A DNA stretch of 64,000 bases, taken from contig CALURL010000008.1 of the NCBI GenBank assembly GCA_944323155.1, forward strand, positions 19,595-83,594, in the 5' to 3' direction. Source of the DNA: Candidatus Gastranaerophilales bacterium (GTDB lineage: Bacteria; Cyanobacteriota; Vampirovibrionia; Gastranaerophilales; Gastranaerophilaceae). A program made the position numbers and the translations under genes. Below are positions 26,024 to 35,779 of the stretch, piece by piece; position 1 is the first letter of the stretch, and every line of letters starts with the position of its first letter. The notes below the pieces were generated by a model. It was not told where the DNA came from and did no database searches. It saw only the letters and a program-made list of their open reading frames with translations.

Positions 26024-26081
26024 TTTTTCATACTTCCAGCTATTCTTAATTCCAACGGAGCCAATCAGGCTCCTTTTTTTT
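26024..26081 (+). ncRNA. Candidate small RNA ending at an orphan terminator
   Basis: A classic terminator, GGAGCC-AATCA-GGCTCC followed by eight T (26057-26081), has no coding gene before it on the plus strand. The SPL-family gene already has its own terminator over 1 kb upstream. TATAAT at 26012-26017 could start a transcript of about 58 bases. The 5' end is a guess. Confidence 0.3.
26057..26081 (+). terminator. Strong intrinsic terminator
   Basis: A 6-bp GC-rich stem (GGAGCC/GGCTCC), five-base loop and eight T. Confidence 0.85.
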
Positions 26082-26146
26082 GTGCCACAAGCCTTCTTAA
26101 TTCCAAATCTATTTTAATTTCTATATTTTGAGTTAAAATAATTTAT

Positions 26147-26599
26147 ATGAAAAAGAATTACAGTGAAAACGGGAGAAAACTCTTTAAGGAAGGTTATAAC
26201 TGCGCGCAAGCAGTTTTTTGCACATTTGCAGATGATTTAGGAATTGATTTTGAAACAGCATTAAAACTTGCATCTTCTTTTGGCGGCGGTATGGGAAGAT
26301 TGAGAGAAGTTTGCGGCGCAGTTAGTGCAATGTTTATGGCTGCCGGTTTAAAGTACGGTTATACAACTCCTAACAATGATATAATCAAAGCAGAACATTA
26401 CAAAAGGATTCAGGAACTTGCAGAAAAATTTAAAGAAAAGCATAATACAATTATTTGCAGGGAGCTTTTAGGGTTAAAATGTCAAACAGACAGCCCTATC
26501 CCTGAGAAAAGAACAGATGAATATTACAAAAACCGTCCTTGTGAACAAATAATTGCAGATGCATGCGAAATTATGGCAGATTATTTAGTTAAAAATTAA
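26147..26599 (+). CDS. C_GCAxxG_C_C-family redox-type protein
   Basis: A 150-residue protein with the family pattern: GYNCAQAVF, GGGMGRLREVCGAVSAMFMAAGLKYG (the C-GA-AxxG part), and later cysteines in ICRELLG, CQTD and PCEQIIADACEI. The family is common in anaerobes and probably binds a metal or cluster, with no proven reaction. TAAAAT lies seven bases before the ATG, so it may be leaderless. Its stop overlaps the end of a convergent gene by four bases. Confidence 0.85.
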   Translation: MKKNYSENGRKLFKEGYNCAQAVFCTFADDLGIDFETALKLASSFGGGMGRLREVCGAVSAMFMAAGLKYGYTTPNNDIIKAEHYKRIQELAEKFKEKHNTIICRELLGLKCQTDSPIPEKRTDEYYKNRPCEQIIADACEIMADYLVKN

Positions 26600-27249
26600 T
26601 CTTTTTTAAACGAATTTTTTACATGGATTGTCAAAATTGGGAATAATTTGTCCCTGCTTCCAAAATGAGAAAATATAAATGTTCTTGGCTTATTTGCTTC
26701 AAAAAGTCCGCGAATTAATTCATTTTGCTTTGAGTAATTTTCAAACTGATATTTGTAAAAATCCATAGTTGTATCATTAACAAGCAAAAACGTTTTGTCT
26801 TTAAACCATGGTTTCTTCACAGTAATTTCATTATCTTGAAATTGTGAAACTTTAATAATTTCCAAATTTGGGAAAAGCTCTTTCAATTGTTCATCAGTCA
26901 ATACTGTATGTACAAATCTTCCTTCATTAAAGTCAATTTTATAGAATTTGAGACTGTGAGCATTATATCCTATCAATTGATAGTTATATAAAAATTCATA
27001 AGTAGTACCAGTACCATAAAGTTTATTCTGGAATTCGTATTCAGAAAAACTGCCTGTGCCATGAGTTATATGCTTGGTAAATGTTATGCAGTTATTGTCA
27101 GAATTATGAGTCCACACAGATTGCTCCGGACAATATTCAACTGTTTGATTTTCCTTAATAGCATCATTCAGCATTTGCGGGATATAATCATAAGCTTCGG
27201 CAGAATTAAATACAAGTAAACCTGCTGCTAGTAAAATTAATTTTTTCAT
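26596..27249 (-). CDS. Secreted hypothetical protein downstream of galT
   Basis: A 217-residue protein with a signal peptide (MKKLILLAAGLLVFNSAEA). The mature part contains a DYIPQMLNDAI start, several Tyr/Phe-rich beta-like segments and two cysteines (YCPEQSVWTHNSDNNC). No family recognised. I start at 27249 because AAGGTG is upstream and the signal peptide then begins the protein; the frame is open further but would bury it. It lies 31 bases after galT and could be read from the gal operon, though a link to galactose use is not shown. Confidence 0.7.
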   Translation of the reverse strand: MKKLILLAAGLLVFNSAEAYDYIPQMLNDAIKENQTVEYCPEQSVWTHNSDNNCITFTKHITHGTGSFSEYEFQNKLYGTGTTYEFLYNYQLIGYNAHSLKFYKIDFNEGRFVHTVLTDEQLKELFPNLEIIKVSQFQDNEITVKKPWFKDKTFLLVNDTTMDFYKYQFENYSKQNELIRGLFEANKPRTFIFSHFGSRDKLFPILTIHVKNSFKKD

Positions 27250-27280
27250 ATTGACACCTTCTTCTCTATATTTTTTTATA

Positions 27281-28771
27281 CTACAAACACCGGATAAATC
27301 TATCAAAAGCCTCTTGGCCTTTATTATCACGTTTAAACACACCTGCATCTTCTAATATTTTCACAAATACCAGACCGACTTCGTTTTCCAGAATTTCCAT
27401 GATATTAGATTCATTAATATTTTTATACTCAGGTAAAAATTCATCAACCCAATCAGCATGTTTGCTAATTAGTTCGTCTTGACGAATATCACTTCCTGCA
27501 AGAATTGCAGCTGCTAAAGATTTCAATTCTTTATCAAGACGTGATGGCAAAACAGCAAGTCCCATAACTTCTATAAGACCAATATTTTCTTTTTTTATAT
27601 GATGAAGTTTTTCGTGAGGATGAAAGACTCCAAGCGGATGTTCTTCTGTTGTTATATTATTCCTCAAAACAAGGTCAAGTTCATACATATCTCCCTTTTT
27701 ACGGGCGATAGGAGTTATTGTGTTATGCGGTTCACCGTCAGTTTCTGAATAAATAAAAACAGTTTCGTCACTATAACCTCTCCATTTTTTTAGAATATGC
27801 TCTGCCAATTGAACTAATCTTTCTGATTTTTTATGACGAATACGAATTACAGACATAGGCCATTTTACAATACCGGTTTCTACATCTTCAAAACCAGGGA
27901 TTTTATAATATTTTTCAATTTCAGCACGTGCCATAGCAAACTCATAATGTCCGCCCTGAAAATGATCGTGAGCAAGAATAGACCCGCCAACAATAGGTAA
28001 ATCGGCATTTGATCCCACAAAATAATGAGGGAATTTACTTACAAAATCAAATAGCTTTCTAAATGTATCAGCATTAATAACCATTGGAATATGTTTACTA
28101 TTAAGTAAAATACAATGTTCATTGTAATAAACATAGGGTGAATACTGTAAATACCAATGTTCTCCATCAATTTCAAGCGGAATAATTCTATGATTTTGTC
28201 TTGCAGGATGATTAACTCGTCCTGCGTAACCTTCATTTTCAGGACAAAGCATACATTTTGGATAAGAACTCTGTTTAGCATTCTTTGCAGCCGCAATTGC
28301 CTTAGGATCCTTTTCTGGTTTTGAAAGATTTATCGACAAATCCAGTTTTCCATATTCTGTATCAACAGTCCATCGCAAATCTTTTTTTATGCGATATCTT
28401 CTGATATAATCAGTATTCTGGCTAAAATCATAAAACCAGTCAGTTGCAGATTTTGGAGACAGTTTATACAATTCATAAAACCATGTTATAACATCATGAG
28501 GCGGAGGAACAAGGCAGCCCATAACCTTTGTATCAAACAAATCTCGATAAACAATGCTATCATCAATAAGATTATTGTTTACTGCATAGTCAAGTATTTC
28601 ACCTAAAGCTTGTTCCAGATCAACATTTATATAAGATTCTGCCGGTTCTTCATATGAATCTAGGTTTAGAACTTCTAACAGCCGATTTATATAATAGAAT
28701 TTGTCCTCAGTTGTAATTAATTCTTTTTCAAGAGCATATGTAATAAGTTTTTTTATTGTTTTATTAATCAT
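27281..28771 (-). CDS. galT: UDP-glucose-hexose-1-phosphate uridylyltransferase (class II GalT)
   Basis: It swaps UMP between UDP-glucose and galactose 1-phosphate in the Leloir pathway. The long form (496 residues) and segments such as HPARQNHRIIPLEI, GSILAHDHFQGGHYEFAMARA and VFHPHEKLHHIKKENIGLIEVMGLA match the Firmicutes-type class II enzyme, not the 350-residue HPH-type E. coli enzyme. It begins directly after the galE stop with no spacer, so it is translated in the galK-galE-galT operon. Confidence 0.94.
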   Translation of the reverse strand: MINKTIKKLITYALEKELITTEDKFYYINRLLEVLNLDSYEEPAESYINVDLEQALGEILDYAVNNNLIDDSIVYRDLFDTKVMGCLVPPPHDVITWFYELYKLSPKSATDWFYDFSQNTDYIRRYRIKKDLRWTVDTEYGKLDLSINLSKPEKDPKAIAAAKNAKQSSYPKCMLCPENEGYAGRVNHPARQNHRIIPLEIDGEHWYLQYSPYVYYNEHCILLNSKHIPMVINADTFRKLFDFVSKFPHYFVGSNADLPIVGGSILAHDHFQGGHYEFAMARAEIEKYYKIPGFEDVETGIVKWPMSVIRIRHKKSERLVQLAEHILKKWRGYSDETVFIYSETDGEPHNTITPIARKKGDMYELDLVLRNNITTEEHPLGVFHPHEKLHHIKKENIGLIEVMGLAVLPSRLDKELKSLAAAILAGSDIRQDELISKHADWVDEFLPEYKNINESNIMEILENEVGLVFVKILEDAGVFKRDNKGQEAFDRFIRCL

Positions 28772-29761
28772 TTATTTTTGAAAACCTTTCGGATGATTTT
28801 TGTGCCAGTTCCAGGCGGATGCTATAATTTCTTCAAGTTCTGCGTGTTCAGGATTCCAACCTAGAATTTTTCTGGCTTTTTCACTTGAAGCAACAAGTTT
28901 TGCTGGGTCTCCTGCCCGACGCGGGGAAATAATAGCTGGAATAGGATGGCCTGTAACTTTTCTTGCAATTTCTATAACTTCTTTTACGCTAAAGCCGACA
29001 CCATTACCAAGATTAAATATATTGCTTTCTTTGCCTTCATTCAAATATTTTACTGCTAGAATATGAGCCTGAGCCAAATCGGTTACGTGAATATAATCCC
29101 TTATACAGGTTCCGTCTTTTGTATCATAATCATCTCCAAATATAGCGACTTTTTCCCGCTGCCCGTTTGGAACTTGTAAGATTAATGGGATTAGATGAGT
29201 TTCCGGATTGTGATCTTCTCCAATAAGCCCTGATTTATGTGCTCCGCAGGCATTAAAATAACGTAGTGAAACATATCTTACCCCGTGCGCATTCGAAACC
29301 CATTTGAACATTTTTTCCATTGATAATTTAGTTTCACCATACGGATTTGTAGGTTCTGTTTTGTCATTTTCTAAAATTGGAATATTCTCAGGTTCTCCGT
29401 AAGTTGCTGCTGTTGATGAAAAAACGATTTTCTTTACATTATGTTCAACCATTGATTTTAGTAAAACCATTGTGCCATAAAGGTTATTGTCATAATATTT
29501 CAACGGATTAGAAACGCTTTCTCCAACCAGAGAATTTGCGGCAAAATGTATTACAGAATCTATTTTTTCATTATCAAATAAGTTATCCACAAAATTTTTA
29601 TCTCTGATATCACCTTTATAAAAGCGTGCTTTAGGATGACAAGCTTCAACATGCCCTGTTTCAAGATTATCTGCAATAACTACGTCTTCACCTGCTTCTA
29701 TAAGTTCATACACAGTATGTGATCCGATATAACCTGCTCCGCCTAAAACTAAAATTGTCAT
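28772..29761 (-). CDS. galE: UDP-glucose 4-epimerase
   Basis: An extended short-chain dehydrogenase that interconverts UDP-galactose and UDP-glucose. It has the N-terminal NAD site GGAGYIGSH, FSSTAATYGEP, the catalytic YGETK (YxxxK) and the GTCIRDYIHVTDLAQAH signature of GalE. It is 329 residues, as normal. It lies 16 bases after galK and abuts galT. Besides galactose breakdown it can provide UDP-Gal for the large glycan operon elsewhere in this window. Confidence 0.96.
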   Translation of the reverse strand: MTILVLGGAGYIGSHTVYELIEAGEDVVIADNLETGHVEACHPKARFYKGDIRDKNFVDNLFDNEKIDSVIHFAANSLVGESVSNPLKYYDNNLYGTMVLLKSMVEHNVKKIVFSSTAATYGEPENIPILENDKTEPTNPYGETKLSMEKMFKWVSNAHGVRYVSLRYFNACGAHKSGLIGEDHNPETHLIPLILQVPNGQREKVAIFGDDYDTKDGTCIRDYIHVTDLAQAHILAVKYLNEGKESNIFNLGNGVGFSVKEVIEIARKVTGHPIPAIISPRRAGDPAKLVASSEKARKILGWNPEHAELEEIIASAWNWHKNHPKGFQK

Positions 29762-29777
29762 ATTTTTACTCTCCTAT

Positions 29778-31064
29778 TTATACAAATTGAATTCCACCTA
29801 CAGGACGTATTGATAATACATGGCAGCTTCCTTTGCCCAAAGCATTTTCAATTTTTTCTTTAAAGACATCTAATTGTTCAACAGGGACAAAAGCCTGAAC
29901 AGTTCCTGCAAAACCGCCGCCATGAACTCTGTATGCACCTTTATCCTTCAAAAGTTCATTACACAACGCAAGAGTAAGACCAACTGCTTGCTCTTTTATT
30001 GAACCACATACGCAGACATTCTGTAAATACATATATGACGATTGTCCTGAAATTCTTACCAATTGAAGAAATGATTCAAAATCACCGTTTTGTAAAACTT
30101 CCGCCTCCTTTTGGGCACGTTCGTTATCATTAAAGAAATGAACTGTTCTTAAAACAGCTCTATCACCTGCAAATTTACGGACTTCTTTTATAGCTTTAAA
30201 AAACTCGTCTTTATTAACTTCACGTAAATAATCTTTTCCAAAATAGTTTGCGACAAGTTTCATTTCGGCTGGAATAGCAGCGTATTCATCTGTTAAATCA
30301 GCATGGTCTGCGCCTGAATCAATTATACATAGTGCATAACCGGTTTTAGCAAAATCAAAATCCACTTTCTTTATAATAGGATTTTCGGTATTTTTAAAAT
30401 CTATAGCCACAACAGAACCAACAGAAGATGCCATTTGATCCATTAATCCGCATGGTTTTCCAAAATACACATTTTCTGCATATTGACCGATTTTTGCAAT
30501 CTCGACGTCACTGATTTCATTATTTGCAAAAAGTCCATTTAAAATATTTCCGATTAAAACTTCAAAAGCCGCAGAAGATGACAGGCCTGAACCTTTTAAA
30601 ACATTTGATGTTGTATAAGCATCAAAACCTTTAATATCATATCCCATGGATTTAAATTTTGCGACAACTCCTTTTATCAAGGCTTTTGCCTGATTAAATT
30701 CTTTTTCGTCCGGCTGTAAATCGTCCAGATGAATAACATCCATCGAATAACCTTCTGATTGAACCCTGATTACATCAGTATTATTTAAACTTACAGCGGC
30801 AATAACATCAAGATTAACACTTGCTGCCAGAACACAACCGTGCTGGTGGTCAGTGTGATTTCCTCCAAGTTCTGTCCTGCCTGGAGCGCTAAAAAGATTT
30901 ATCTCATCGACATTATCAAATATTTTTTCAAAGTTATCAATTGCCTGAATATACCTTTGCGCGTAATAATCTGTGTTATTTACATCTGTGCAATAAATAT
31001 ATGCAAGTTTTTCTTTATAGTAACCGCACTCAAGTTCTCGTTTAAGCTGTTCTTTTTCTGCCAT
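29778..31064 (-). CDS. galK: Galactokinase
   Basis: A GHMP kinase that phosphorylates galactose at C1. Signatures are the galactose site APGRTELGGNHTDHQHG, the ATP site LKGSGLSSSAAFEV, and VHGGGFAGTVQAFVP near the C-terminus. The length (428 residues) is a little over E. coli GalK (382) because of a longer N-terminus. AGAGGATATTT before the ATG supports the start at 31064. It is first in the galK-galE-galT operon and divergent from the sugar porter. Confidence 0.95.
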   Translation of the reverse strand: MAEKEQLKRELECGYYKEKLAYIYCTDVNNTDYYAQRYIQAIDNFEKIFDNVDEINLFSAPGRTELGGNHTDHQHGCVLAASVNLDVIAAVSLNNTDVIRVQSEGYSMDVIHLDDLQPDEKEFNQAKALIKGVVAKFKSMGYDIKGFDAYTTSNVLKGSGLSSSAAFEVLIGNILNGLFANNEISDVEIAKIGQYAENVYFGKPCGLMDQMASSVGSVVAIDFKNTENPIIKKVDFDFAKTGYALCIIDSGADHADLTDEYAAIPAEMKLVANYFGKDYLREVNKDEFFKAIKEVRKFAGDRAVLRTVHFFNDNERAQKEAEVLQNGDFESFLQLVRISGQSSYMYLQNVCVCGSIKEQAVGLTLALCNELLKDKGAYRVHGGGFAGTVQAFVPVEQLDVFKEKIENALGKGSCHVLSIRPVGGIQFV

Positions 31065-31174
31065 AAATATCCTCTACAATATTTTATGCCCGAACAAAAT
31101 AAAAACAAAACATTTAATTAAAGTAGTTTAATATTTTTGAAGTATAAATTTTCTTAAAAAATATGATAATAATA

Positions 31175-31207
31175 TAAAACGTTGGGAATAATATATTATA
31201 CGTTTTA
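31175..31207. promoter_or_regulatory. Possible gal operator between galK and the sugar porter
   Basis: TAAAACGT (31175-31182) and its inverse ACGTTTTA (31200-31207) are 17 bases apart and bracket a TATATT -10-like box. The dyad sits in the divergent promoter region, just before the Shine-Dalgarno of the porter gene (GAGGAG). The binding protein is not in the window. Confidence 0.45.
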
Positions 31208-31219
31208 GAGGAGAATTAT

Positions 31220-32641
31220 ATGGAAGATTGTCTGCACAACAAAGGTCTTAATAGTGAGACCAGGCTGAAAAAAGCCAGAATGATGAAAATCTTTATTTCT
31301 TTTGCTGCCGGCATGGCAGGTTTATTATTTGGTTTGGATATCGGGGTAATTTCTGGAGCATTACCATTTATCACAACACATTTTGAACTATCAAGCAGGT
31401 TACAGGAATGGGTTGTAAGTACTATGATGCTTGGTGCAGCTTTAGGTGCAATTTCCACCGGCTGGATATCATTCAAACTTGGAAGAAAGAAAAGTTTAAT
31501 GGCTGGTGCTGCATTATTTGTTATAGGTTCACTAGGTTCTTCACTCGCACCTAATGTAGTTTGTCTTTTAGTTTCAAGAGTACTTCTTGGTTTTGCAGTT
31601 GGAATTGCATCTTATGTTGCGCCTCTTTATCTTTCTGAAATGGCAGAAAAAGAAGACAGAGGCAAACTTATTTCGATGTATCAAATGATGGTAACTATAG
31701 GTATTTTAGTCGCATTCATTTCTGATACGATATTTAGTTATGGCGGTCATTGGAGAATGATGCTCGGGATTATTAGTATTCCAGCATTATTGTTAATGAT
31801 TTCTGTTTTTGGACTTCCGGACAGCCCAAGATGGCTTGCTTCAAAAGGAAAATTTTCTAAGGCTAAAGAAGTTTTATTGTCACTGAGCAGCAGCGATGAA
31901 AAAGCTGAAAATGAATTAATTGAAATAAATGAATCTTTAAAAGTTAAACAGGAAGGATGGGGACTTTTCAAATCAAACAAAAACGTCCGCAGGGCAGTTT
32001 ATTTGGGAATGCTCTTACAGGCAATGCAGCAGTTTACAGGTATGAATGTTATATTGTATTATGCACCGCAAATATTTAAACATGCAGGTTTTGCAAATAC
32101 AGAACAGCAAATGCTTGCAACAGTCATTTGCGGCTTAACAAATACTCTTGCGACATTAATCGCCATGAAAACAGTTGATAAGCAGGGAAGAAAACCTATT
32201 TTAAAAATTGGTTTTGCAGGAATTGCCACAGGTACATTCTTACTAGGTGTTTGTCTGTATATGATTAACGCCGGCTTTAGCGCTGCCTGGATATCATTTG
32301 CGGCTATTCTTATGACTTTATTTACAATTACAAGTTTTGCAATGAGTGCTGGACCGGTTGTATGGATTTTGTGTTCTGAAATTCAGCCGCTTAAGAGTCG
32401 CGATTTTGGCGTAGCTAGCTCTACTACTACAAACTGGATTGTAAACATGATTATCGGAGCCACATTCCTTACTTTAATTAATACATTTGGTATTGCCGTT
32501 ACATTCTGGCTTTATACAGGCTTGAACTTACTGTTTATTGCTCTAACAGTAATGCTTGTTCCTGAAACAAAAGGTATTTCTCTTGAAAATATTGAGAAAA
32601 ACCTTATGGATGGGAAACGATTAAGAGATATAGGTGTCTAA
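31220..32641 (+). CDS. MFS sugar porter, probably galactose/H+ symporter
   Basis: A 12-helix inner-membrane transporter of 473 residues. Sugar-porter signatures are seen: [17 protein letters not shown] in helix 1, GRKKSLMAG after helix 2, [43 protein letters not shown] in helix 7, DKQGRKP, and the final PETKG. The QQFTG..YY pattern in helix 7 is typical of GalP/XylE/AraE-type hexose and pentose symporters. Divergence from galK and the facing galM make galactose the likely substrate, though this comes from context. The stop overlaps the galM stop. Confidence 0.9.
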   Translation: MEDCLHNKGLNSETRLKKARMMKIFISFAAGMAGLLFGLDIGVISGALPFITTHFELSSRLQEWVVSTMMLGAALGAISTGWISFKLGRKKSLMAGAALFVIGSLGSSLAPNVVCLLVSRVLLGFAVGIASYVAPLYLSEMAEKEDRGKLISMYQMMVTIGILVAFISDTIFSYGGHWRMMLGIISIPALLLMISVFGLPDSPRWLASKGKFSKAKEVLLSLSSSDEKAENELIEINESLKVKQEGWGLFKSNKNVRRAVYLGMLLQAMQQFTGMNVILYYAPQIFKHAGFANTEQQMLATVICGLTNTLATLIAMKTVDKQGRKPILKIGFAGIATGTFLLGVCLYMINAGFSAAWISFAAILMTLFTITSFAMSAGPVVWILCSEIQPLKSRDFGVASSTTTNWIVNMIIGATFLTLINTFGIAVTFWLYTGLNLLFIALTVMLVPETKGISLENIEKNLMDGKRLRDIGV

Positions 32642-33675
32642 ATAAACCGATATTGAATTGTTTTATTATAAATTTCTCCCAATCTTAAAACAGGCTGGGG
32701 GAAATTTTTATGATGAACAGCATCCGGGAAATTTTGGCATTCAAGACAAAATCCATAATGATTTTTTATCTGTGAATTATTTTTACCACTCTGCGCGCCG
32801 TCTAAAAAATTCCCGCTATAAAACTGAACTCCAGGCATATCTGTCAAAACTTCCAGACAAATCCCGCTTTGTTCGGATATTGCATAAGCTGCCTTTCGTA
32901 GTTTATCATCATAATCTTTTATGCACCAGTTGTTATCAAATCCGTTTGCGAATTTTATTTGATAGTATTCACTGTTTATATCATTCCCGATAGATTTTAG
33001 CTGTCTGAAATCCATAGGAGTGTTTTCTACAGAAATAATTTGACCTGTCAGAATTGAATATTCATCGTTTTCAGTAAAACTGTCGGCCAAAATTTGAACT
33101 TTCTGCTGTAATACATTACCACTGTCAAAACCTGATAGATTAAAATATGAATGATTTGTTAAAGAACAAATTGTATCTTTATCACACGTTGCAATGTAAT
33201 TAATATTTAAAGTTTTATCTTTTAAAGTATAAATAACTTCTACATCTAAATTCCCCGGATAACCTTCTTCACAGTCAGGACTATGATAGAAAAATTTTAT
33301 ACCATTTGTAATTACTTCTGACTTCCAAACCTTTTTATCAAAACCTATTCTCCCTCCATGAAGATGATTTCTGCCATCATTACAAAACAAAGAAAATTTT
33401 TCGCCTTCAAGTTCAAATTCGCCATACTTAATTCTATTACAACAACGCCCGACAGTTGCCCCAATATATTTGTCCTGATTTTCATAAGCAGCAAGGCTGT
33501 CATAACCAAGTACAACATCTTTCATCAAACCATCTTTATCAGGCACTTTAATTGAAATAATATTTGCACCATATTCTGAAAGCTTAACAACGATATCATT
33601 TCCTTTAAGTTTGTAAATATTAACAACTTCTCCAGTATTTGTCAGACCAAATTTATATTTATCTATCTTTATCAT
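32638..33675 (-). CDS. galM: Aldose 1-epimerase (galactose mutarotase)
   Basis: It speeds conversion of beta-D-galactose to the alpha form used by galactokinase. GalM features are visible: [16 protein letters not shown], the [10 protein letters not shown] motif with catalytic His, [12 protein letters not shown] with the second catalytic His, and the Glu late in [14 protein letters not shown]. The 345-residue length is typical. It is convergent with the sugar porter (stops overlap) and has its own transcription from 33675. Confidence 0.93.
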   Translation of the reverse strand: MIKIDKYKFGLTNTGEVVNIYKLKGNDIVVKLSEYGANIISIKVPDKDGLMKDVVLGYDSLAAYENQDKYIGATVGRCCNRIKYGEFELEGEKFSLFCNDGRNHLHGGRIGFDKKVWKSEVITNGIKFFYHSPDCEEGYPGNLDVEVIYTLKDKTLNINYIATCDKDTICSLTNHSYFNLSGFDSGNVLQQKVQILADSFTENDEYSILTGQIISVENTPMDFRQLKSIGNDINSEYYQIKFANGFDNNWCIKDYDDKLRKAAYAISEQSGICLEVLTDMPGVQFYSGNFLDGAQSGKNNSQIKNHYGFCLECQNFPDAVHHKNFPQPVLRLGEIYNKTIQYRFI

Positions 33676-33715
33676 ATTTATTATTATATAATAGAAGTAT
33701 AAAAAAGGAGGATAT

Positions 33716-34342
33716 ATGAAAGTATTAATGATAAATGGAAGTCCTAATCAAGAAGGATGTACATTTACTGCTTTATCAGAAATTGCGAAATCATTGCAAG
33801 AAGAAGGAATCGATACAGAAATCATTCAAATAGGCAAAAATGCAATTCGTGACTGCATTGGCTGCGGTGCATGCAGAAAAAATGGCGGTACTTGTATTTT
33901 TAAAGACGATATGGTAAACGAAATTATCGAAAAAGCAAAAACTTCTGACGGTTTTATTTTTGGCTCACCGGTCTATTACGCACACCCTGCAGGAAGGCTT
34001 TTGACACTATTAGACAGATTATTCTATGCTGGAGGTTCAGCGTTTAGATATAAACCAGGTGCAGCAATAGTTTCTGCAAGAAGAGCAGGAACAACAGCAT
34101 CTATAGATGCTATAACAAAACATTTCACAATTAACAACATGCCTGTTGTTTCTTCAAATTATTGGGCAATGGTTCATGGAAATACTCCTGAACAAGTTAA
34201 ACAAGATTTAGAAGGACTTCAGATAATGCGCCTGTTGGGTAAAAATATGACCTGGATTTTAAAATGTATTGAAGCAGGTAAAAAAGCAGGAATTAACCAT
34301 CCAGAACCTGTCGAAAAAATATATACAAACTTTATCAGATAG
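33716..34342 (+). CDS. NADPH-dependent FMN reductase-like / iron-sulfur flavoprotein
   Basis: A 208-residue flavodoxin-fold protein. The FMN phosphate loop is NGSPNQEGCTFTALSEIA, a cysteine motif CIGCGACRKNGGTC follows at about residues 43-56, and FGSPVYYAHPAGRLLTLLDRLFY is the flavin-binding segment. This is the iron-sulfur flavoprotein/FMN reductase family, common in anaerobes for electron transfer or oxygen and quinone defence. AAAGGAGG just before the ATG gives a perfect ribosome site, and TATAAT is further upstream. It is monocistronic, with a terminator. Confidence 0.85.
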   Translation: MKVLMINGSPNQEGCTFTALSEIAKSLQEEGIDTEIIQIGKNAIRDCIGCGACRKNGGTCIFKDDMVNEIIEKAKTSDGFIFGSPVYYAHPAGRLLTLLDRLFYAGGSAFRYKPGAAIVSARRAGTTASIDAITKHFTINNMPVVSSNYWAMVHGNTPEQVKQDLEGLQIMRLLGKNMTWILKCIEAGKKAGINHPEPVEKIYTNFIR

Positions 34343-34360
34343 AATAATTATTATAACTAT

Positions 34361-34393
34361 AAGCGGTGTAATATTGAATTACACCGCTTTTTT
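34361..34393. terminator. Terminator between the flavoprotein and uridine kinase genes
   Basis: An 11-bp stem AAGCGGTGTAA and its complement with a 7-base loop, followed by six T; it also reads as a hairpin for the convergent gene ending at 34392. Confidence 0.8.
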
Positions 34394-35276
34394 ATGAATA
34401 CAATAAAATATTGTTAAAATGTAATTCTTTAACAACACTCAAAATTTTATTTATAAAATGTTTATAAGCAGCTCTATCAGCTTCACCAGAAACAATTATA
34501 TCAGCCATTTTAGCAGTTGGGTGAATATGAATTTTTGCTTTATCAGATGCGTTTTTGTAAACTTCATCAGCAGAAGATCCTAGACTTCTTTCTTCTGCGC
34601 GTCTGTAGAATCTTTCTTTTTGCGCTTCTACTGAAACATCAATATAAATTTTGAAATCAAAAGCATCTACAACTTTTTCTGTTAAAGTAAACAAACCTTC
34701 TGAAATAACAATTTTTGCAGGCAGAGTTTTTGTAACATTATCTTTTCTGATAGCAGTTCCTGACATATCGTATTTCGGGAGATACACAGTTTCTCCGTTC
34801 AAAAGCTGTTTAATATGTTTCTTCATCAATTCTAATTCTAATGCTTCTGGAACATCTAAATCATAATGTTTTGCAAATTCTGCGAAACTTCCGGCTTTTC
34901 TAACCATCTCAGAACGGTCATAATAATAGTCGTCTGTATTAATTCTTGTAATAATATTATTAACACAATATTCCTGTGCAAAGGCTTGAATTGTATCAAT
35001 TATATCATAAGTAATAGTAGATTTTCCGCTTGCAGTTTCGCCTGCAATACCAATAGAACAAGCCCTATCAGTATAACCGGACAAAAAAAGTGCCAGTTTA
35101 TGAATTATACTATCAGAGACCTTAATTAAAATAGAATCAGAAGAACTCATTTCTTCTTCGAAAATAGATTTTAATCTTTTTTCAACATGTTTCAACAAAA
35201 TAATATTATTTTTTGACGCGCGTTGAGCAAGATGTTGTTTTGCTGATGTAAAACTTTTTGTTACAGTATTTTGCAA
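34392..35276 (-). CDS. Uridine kinase-like protein
   Basis: A P-loop nucleoside kinase of 294 residues. The ATP site is GIAGETASGKST (about residues 76-87), the substrate region RINTDDYYYDRSEM, then DLDVPEALELELM, and the lid RFYRRAEERSLGSSADEVY. Uridine kinases make UMP/CMP from nucleosides. Related phosphoribulokinase-like enzymes share the fold, so the substrate is likely but not certain. An extra helical N-terminal of about 70 residues precedes the usual start. The start is TTG at 35276 with AAAGGA upstream. Confidence 0.8.
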   Translation of the reverse strand: MQNTVTKSFTSAKQHLAQRASKNNIILLKHVEKRLKSIFEEEMSSSDSILIKVSDSIIHKLALFLSGYTDRACSIGIAGETASGKSTITYDIIDTIQAFAQEYCVNNIITRINTDDYYYDRSEMVRKAGSFAEFAKHYDLDVPEALELELMKKHIKQLLNGETVYLPKYDMSGTAIRKDNVTKTLPAKIVISEGLFTLTEKVVDAFDFKIYIDVSVEAQKERFYRRAEERSLGSSADEVYKNASDKAKIHIHPTAKMADIIVSGEADRAAYKHFINKILSVVKELHFNNILLYS

Positions 35277-35461
35277 TTTATAAATCCTTTTTCAATGATT
35301 TTAATTTTTGCTTTACTTTAATAAATCACAAACATAAAAAAAATTGTCTAACATGTTAACAAATTTAAAATATTCTTAACATGAGAACATTTTATGTCCT
35401 AATAAACTCCGATTCAGAAAAGTTTAAGAGCACTACATCATACAACTTCCGACGGCTATCT

Positions 35462-35530
35462 AGTGTTGTTGGGCAGGTATGCCCAACTGACTGTTTATTG
35501 TATATACAACGAACTAAAAATTAAAATACA
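35462..35530. repeat. Dispersed hairpin repeat, type 2 (GGTAT loop), copy 1
   Basis: The core is GTTGGGC-AGGTAT-GCCCAAC, followed by a conserved tail including GTTTATTGTATA, AACGAAC and TTAAAATACA. It matches 63749-63818 across about 70 bases with few changes. The rest of 35277-35587 shows no gene. Confidence 0.85.
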
Positions 35531-35587
35531 GTTTTGCCGATTTTTATTATTCTATCTGCACTAATTCTTTAAATGCAGCCTGAAAAA

Positions 35588-35674
35588 CAGAGAGGAAGGG
35601 ATTCGAACCCTCGGTGGAATTGCTCCCACACAACCTTTCCAAGATTGCACCTTAAACCGCTCGGACACCTCTCT
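35588..35674 (-). tRNA. tRNA-Ser (GGA)
   Basis: An 87-base class II tRNA. The acceptor stem is AGAGAGG/CCTCTCT with discriminator G, the anticodon loop TTGGAAA gives GGA, a long variable arm is present, and the T-loop is GGTTCGAATCC. The CCA end is not encoded. Confidence 0.96.
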
Positions 35675-35779
35675 ATTTATTTTGTTGGGTTTTAGTTCTT
35701 CATGTTCAATTTTTGATATTTTTTAAAATAACATAAAAATTTATTTTTTTCAAAATTATTATATGATAGAATTAAAACC

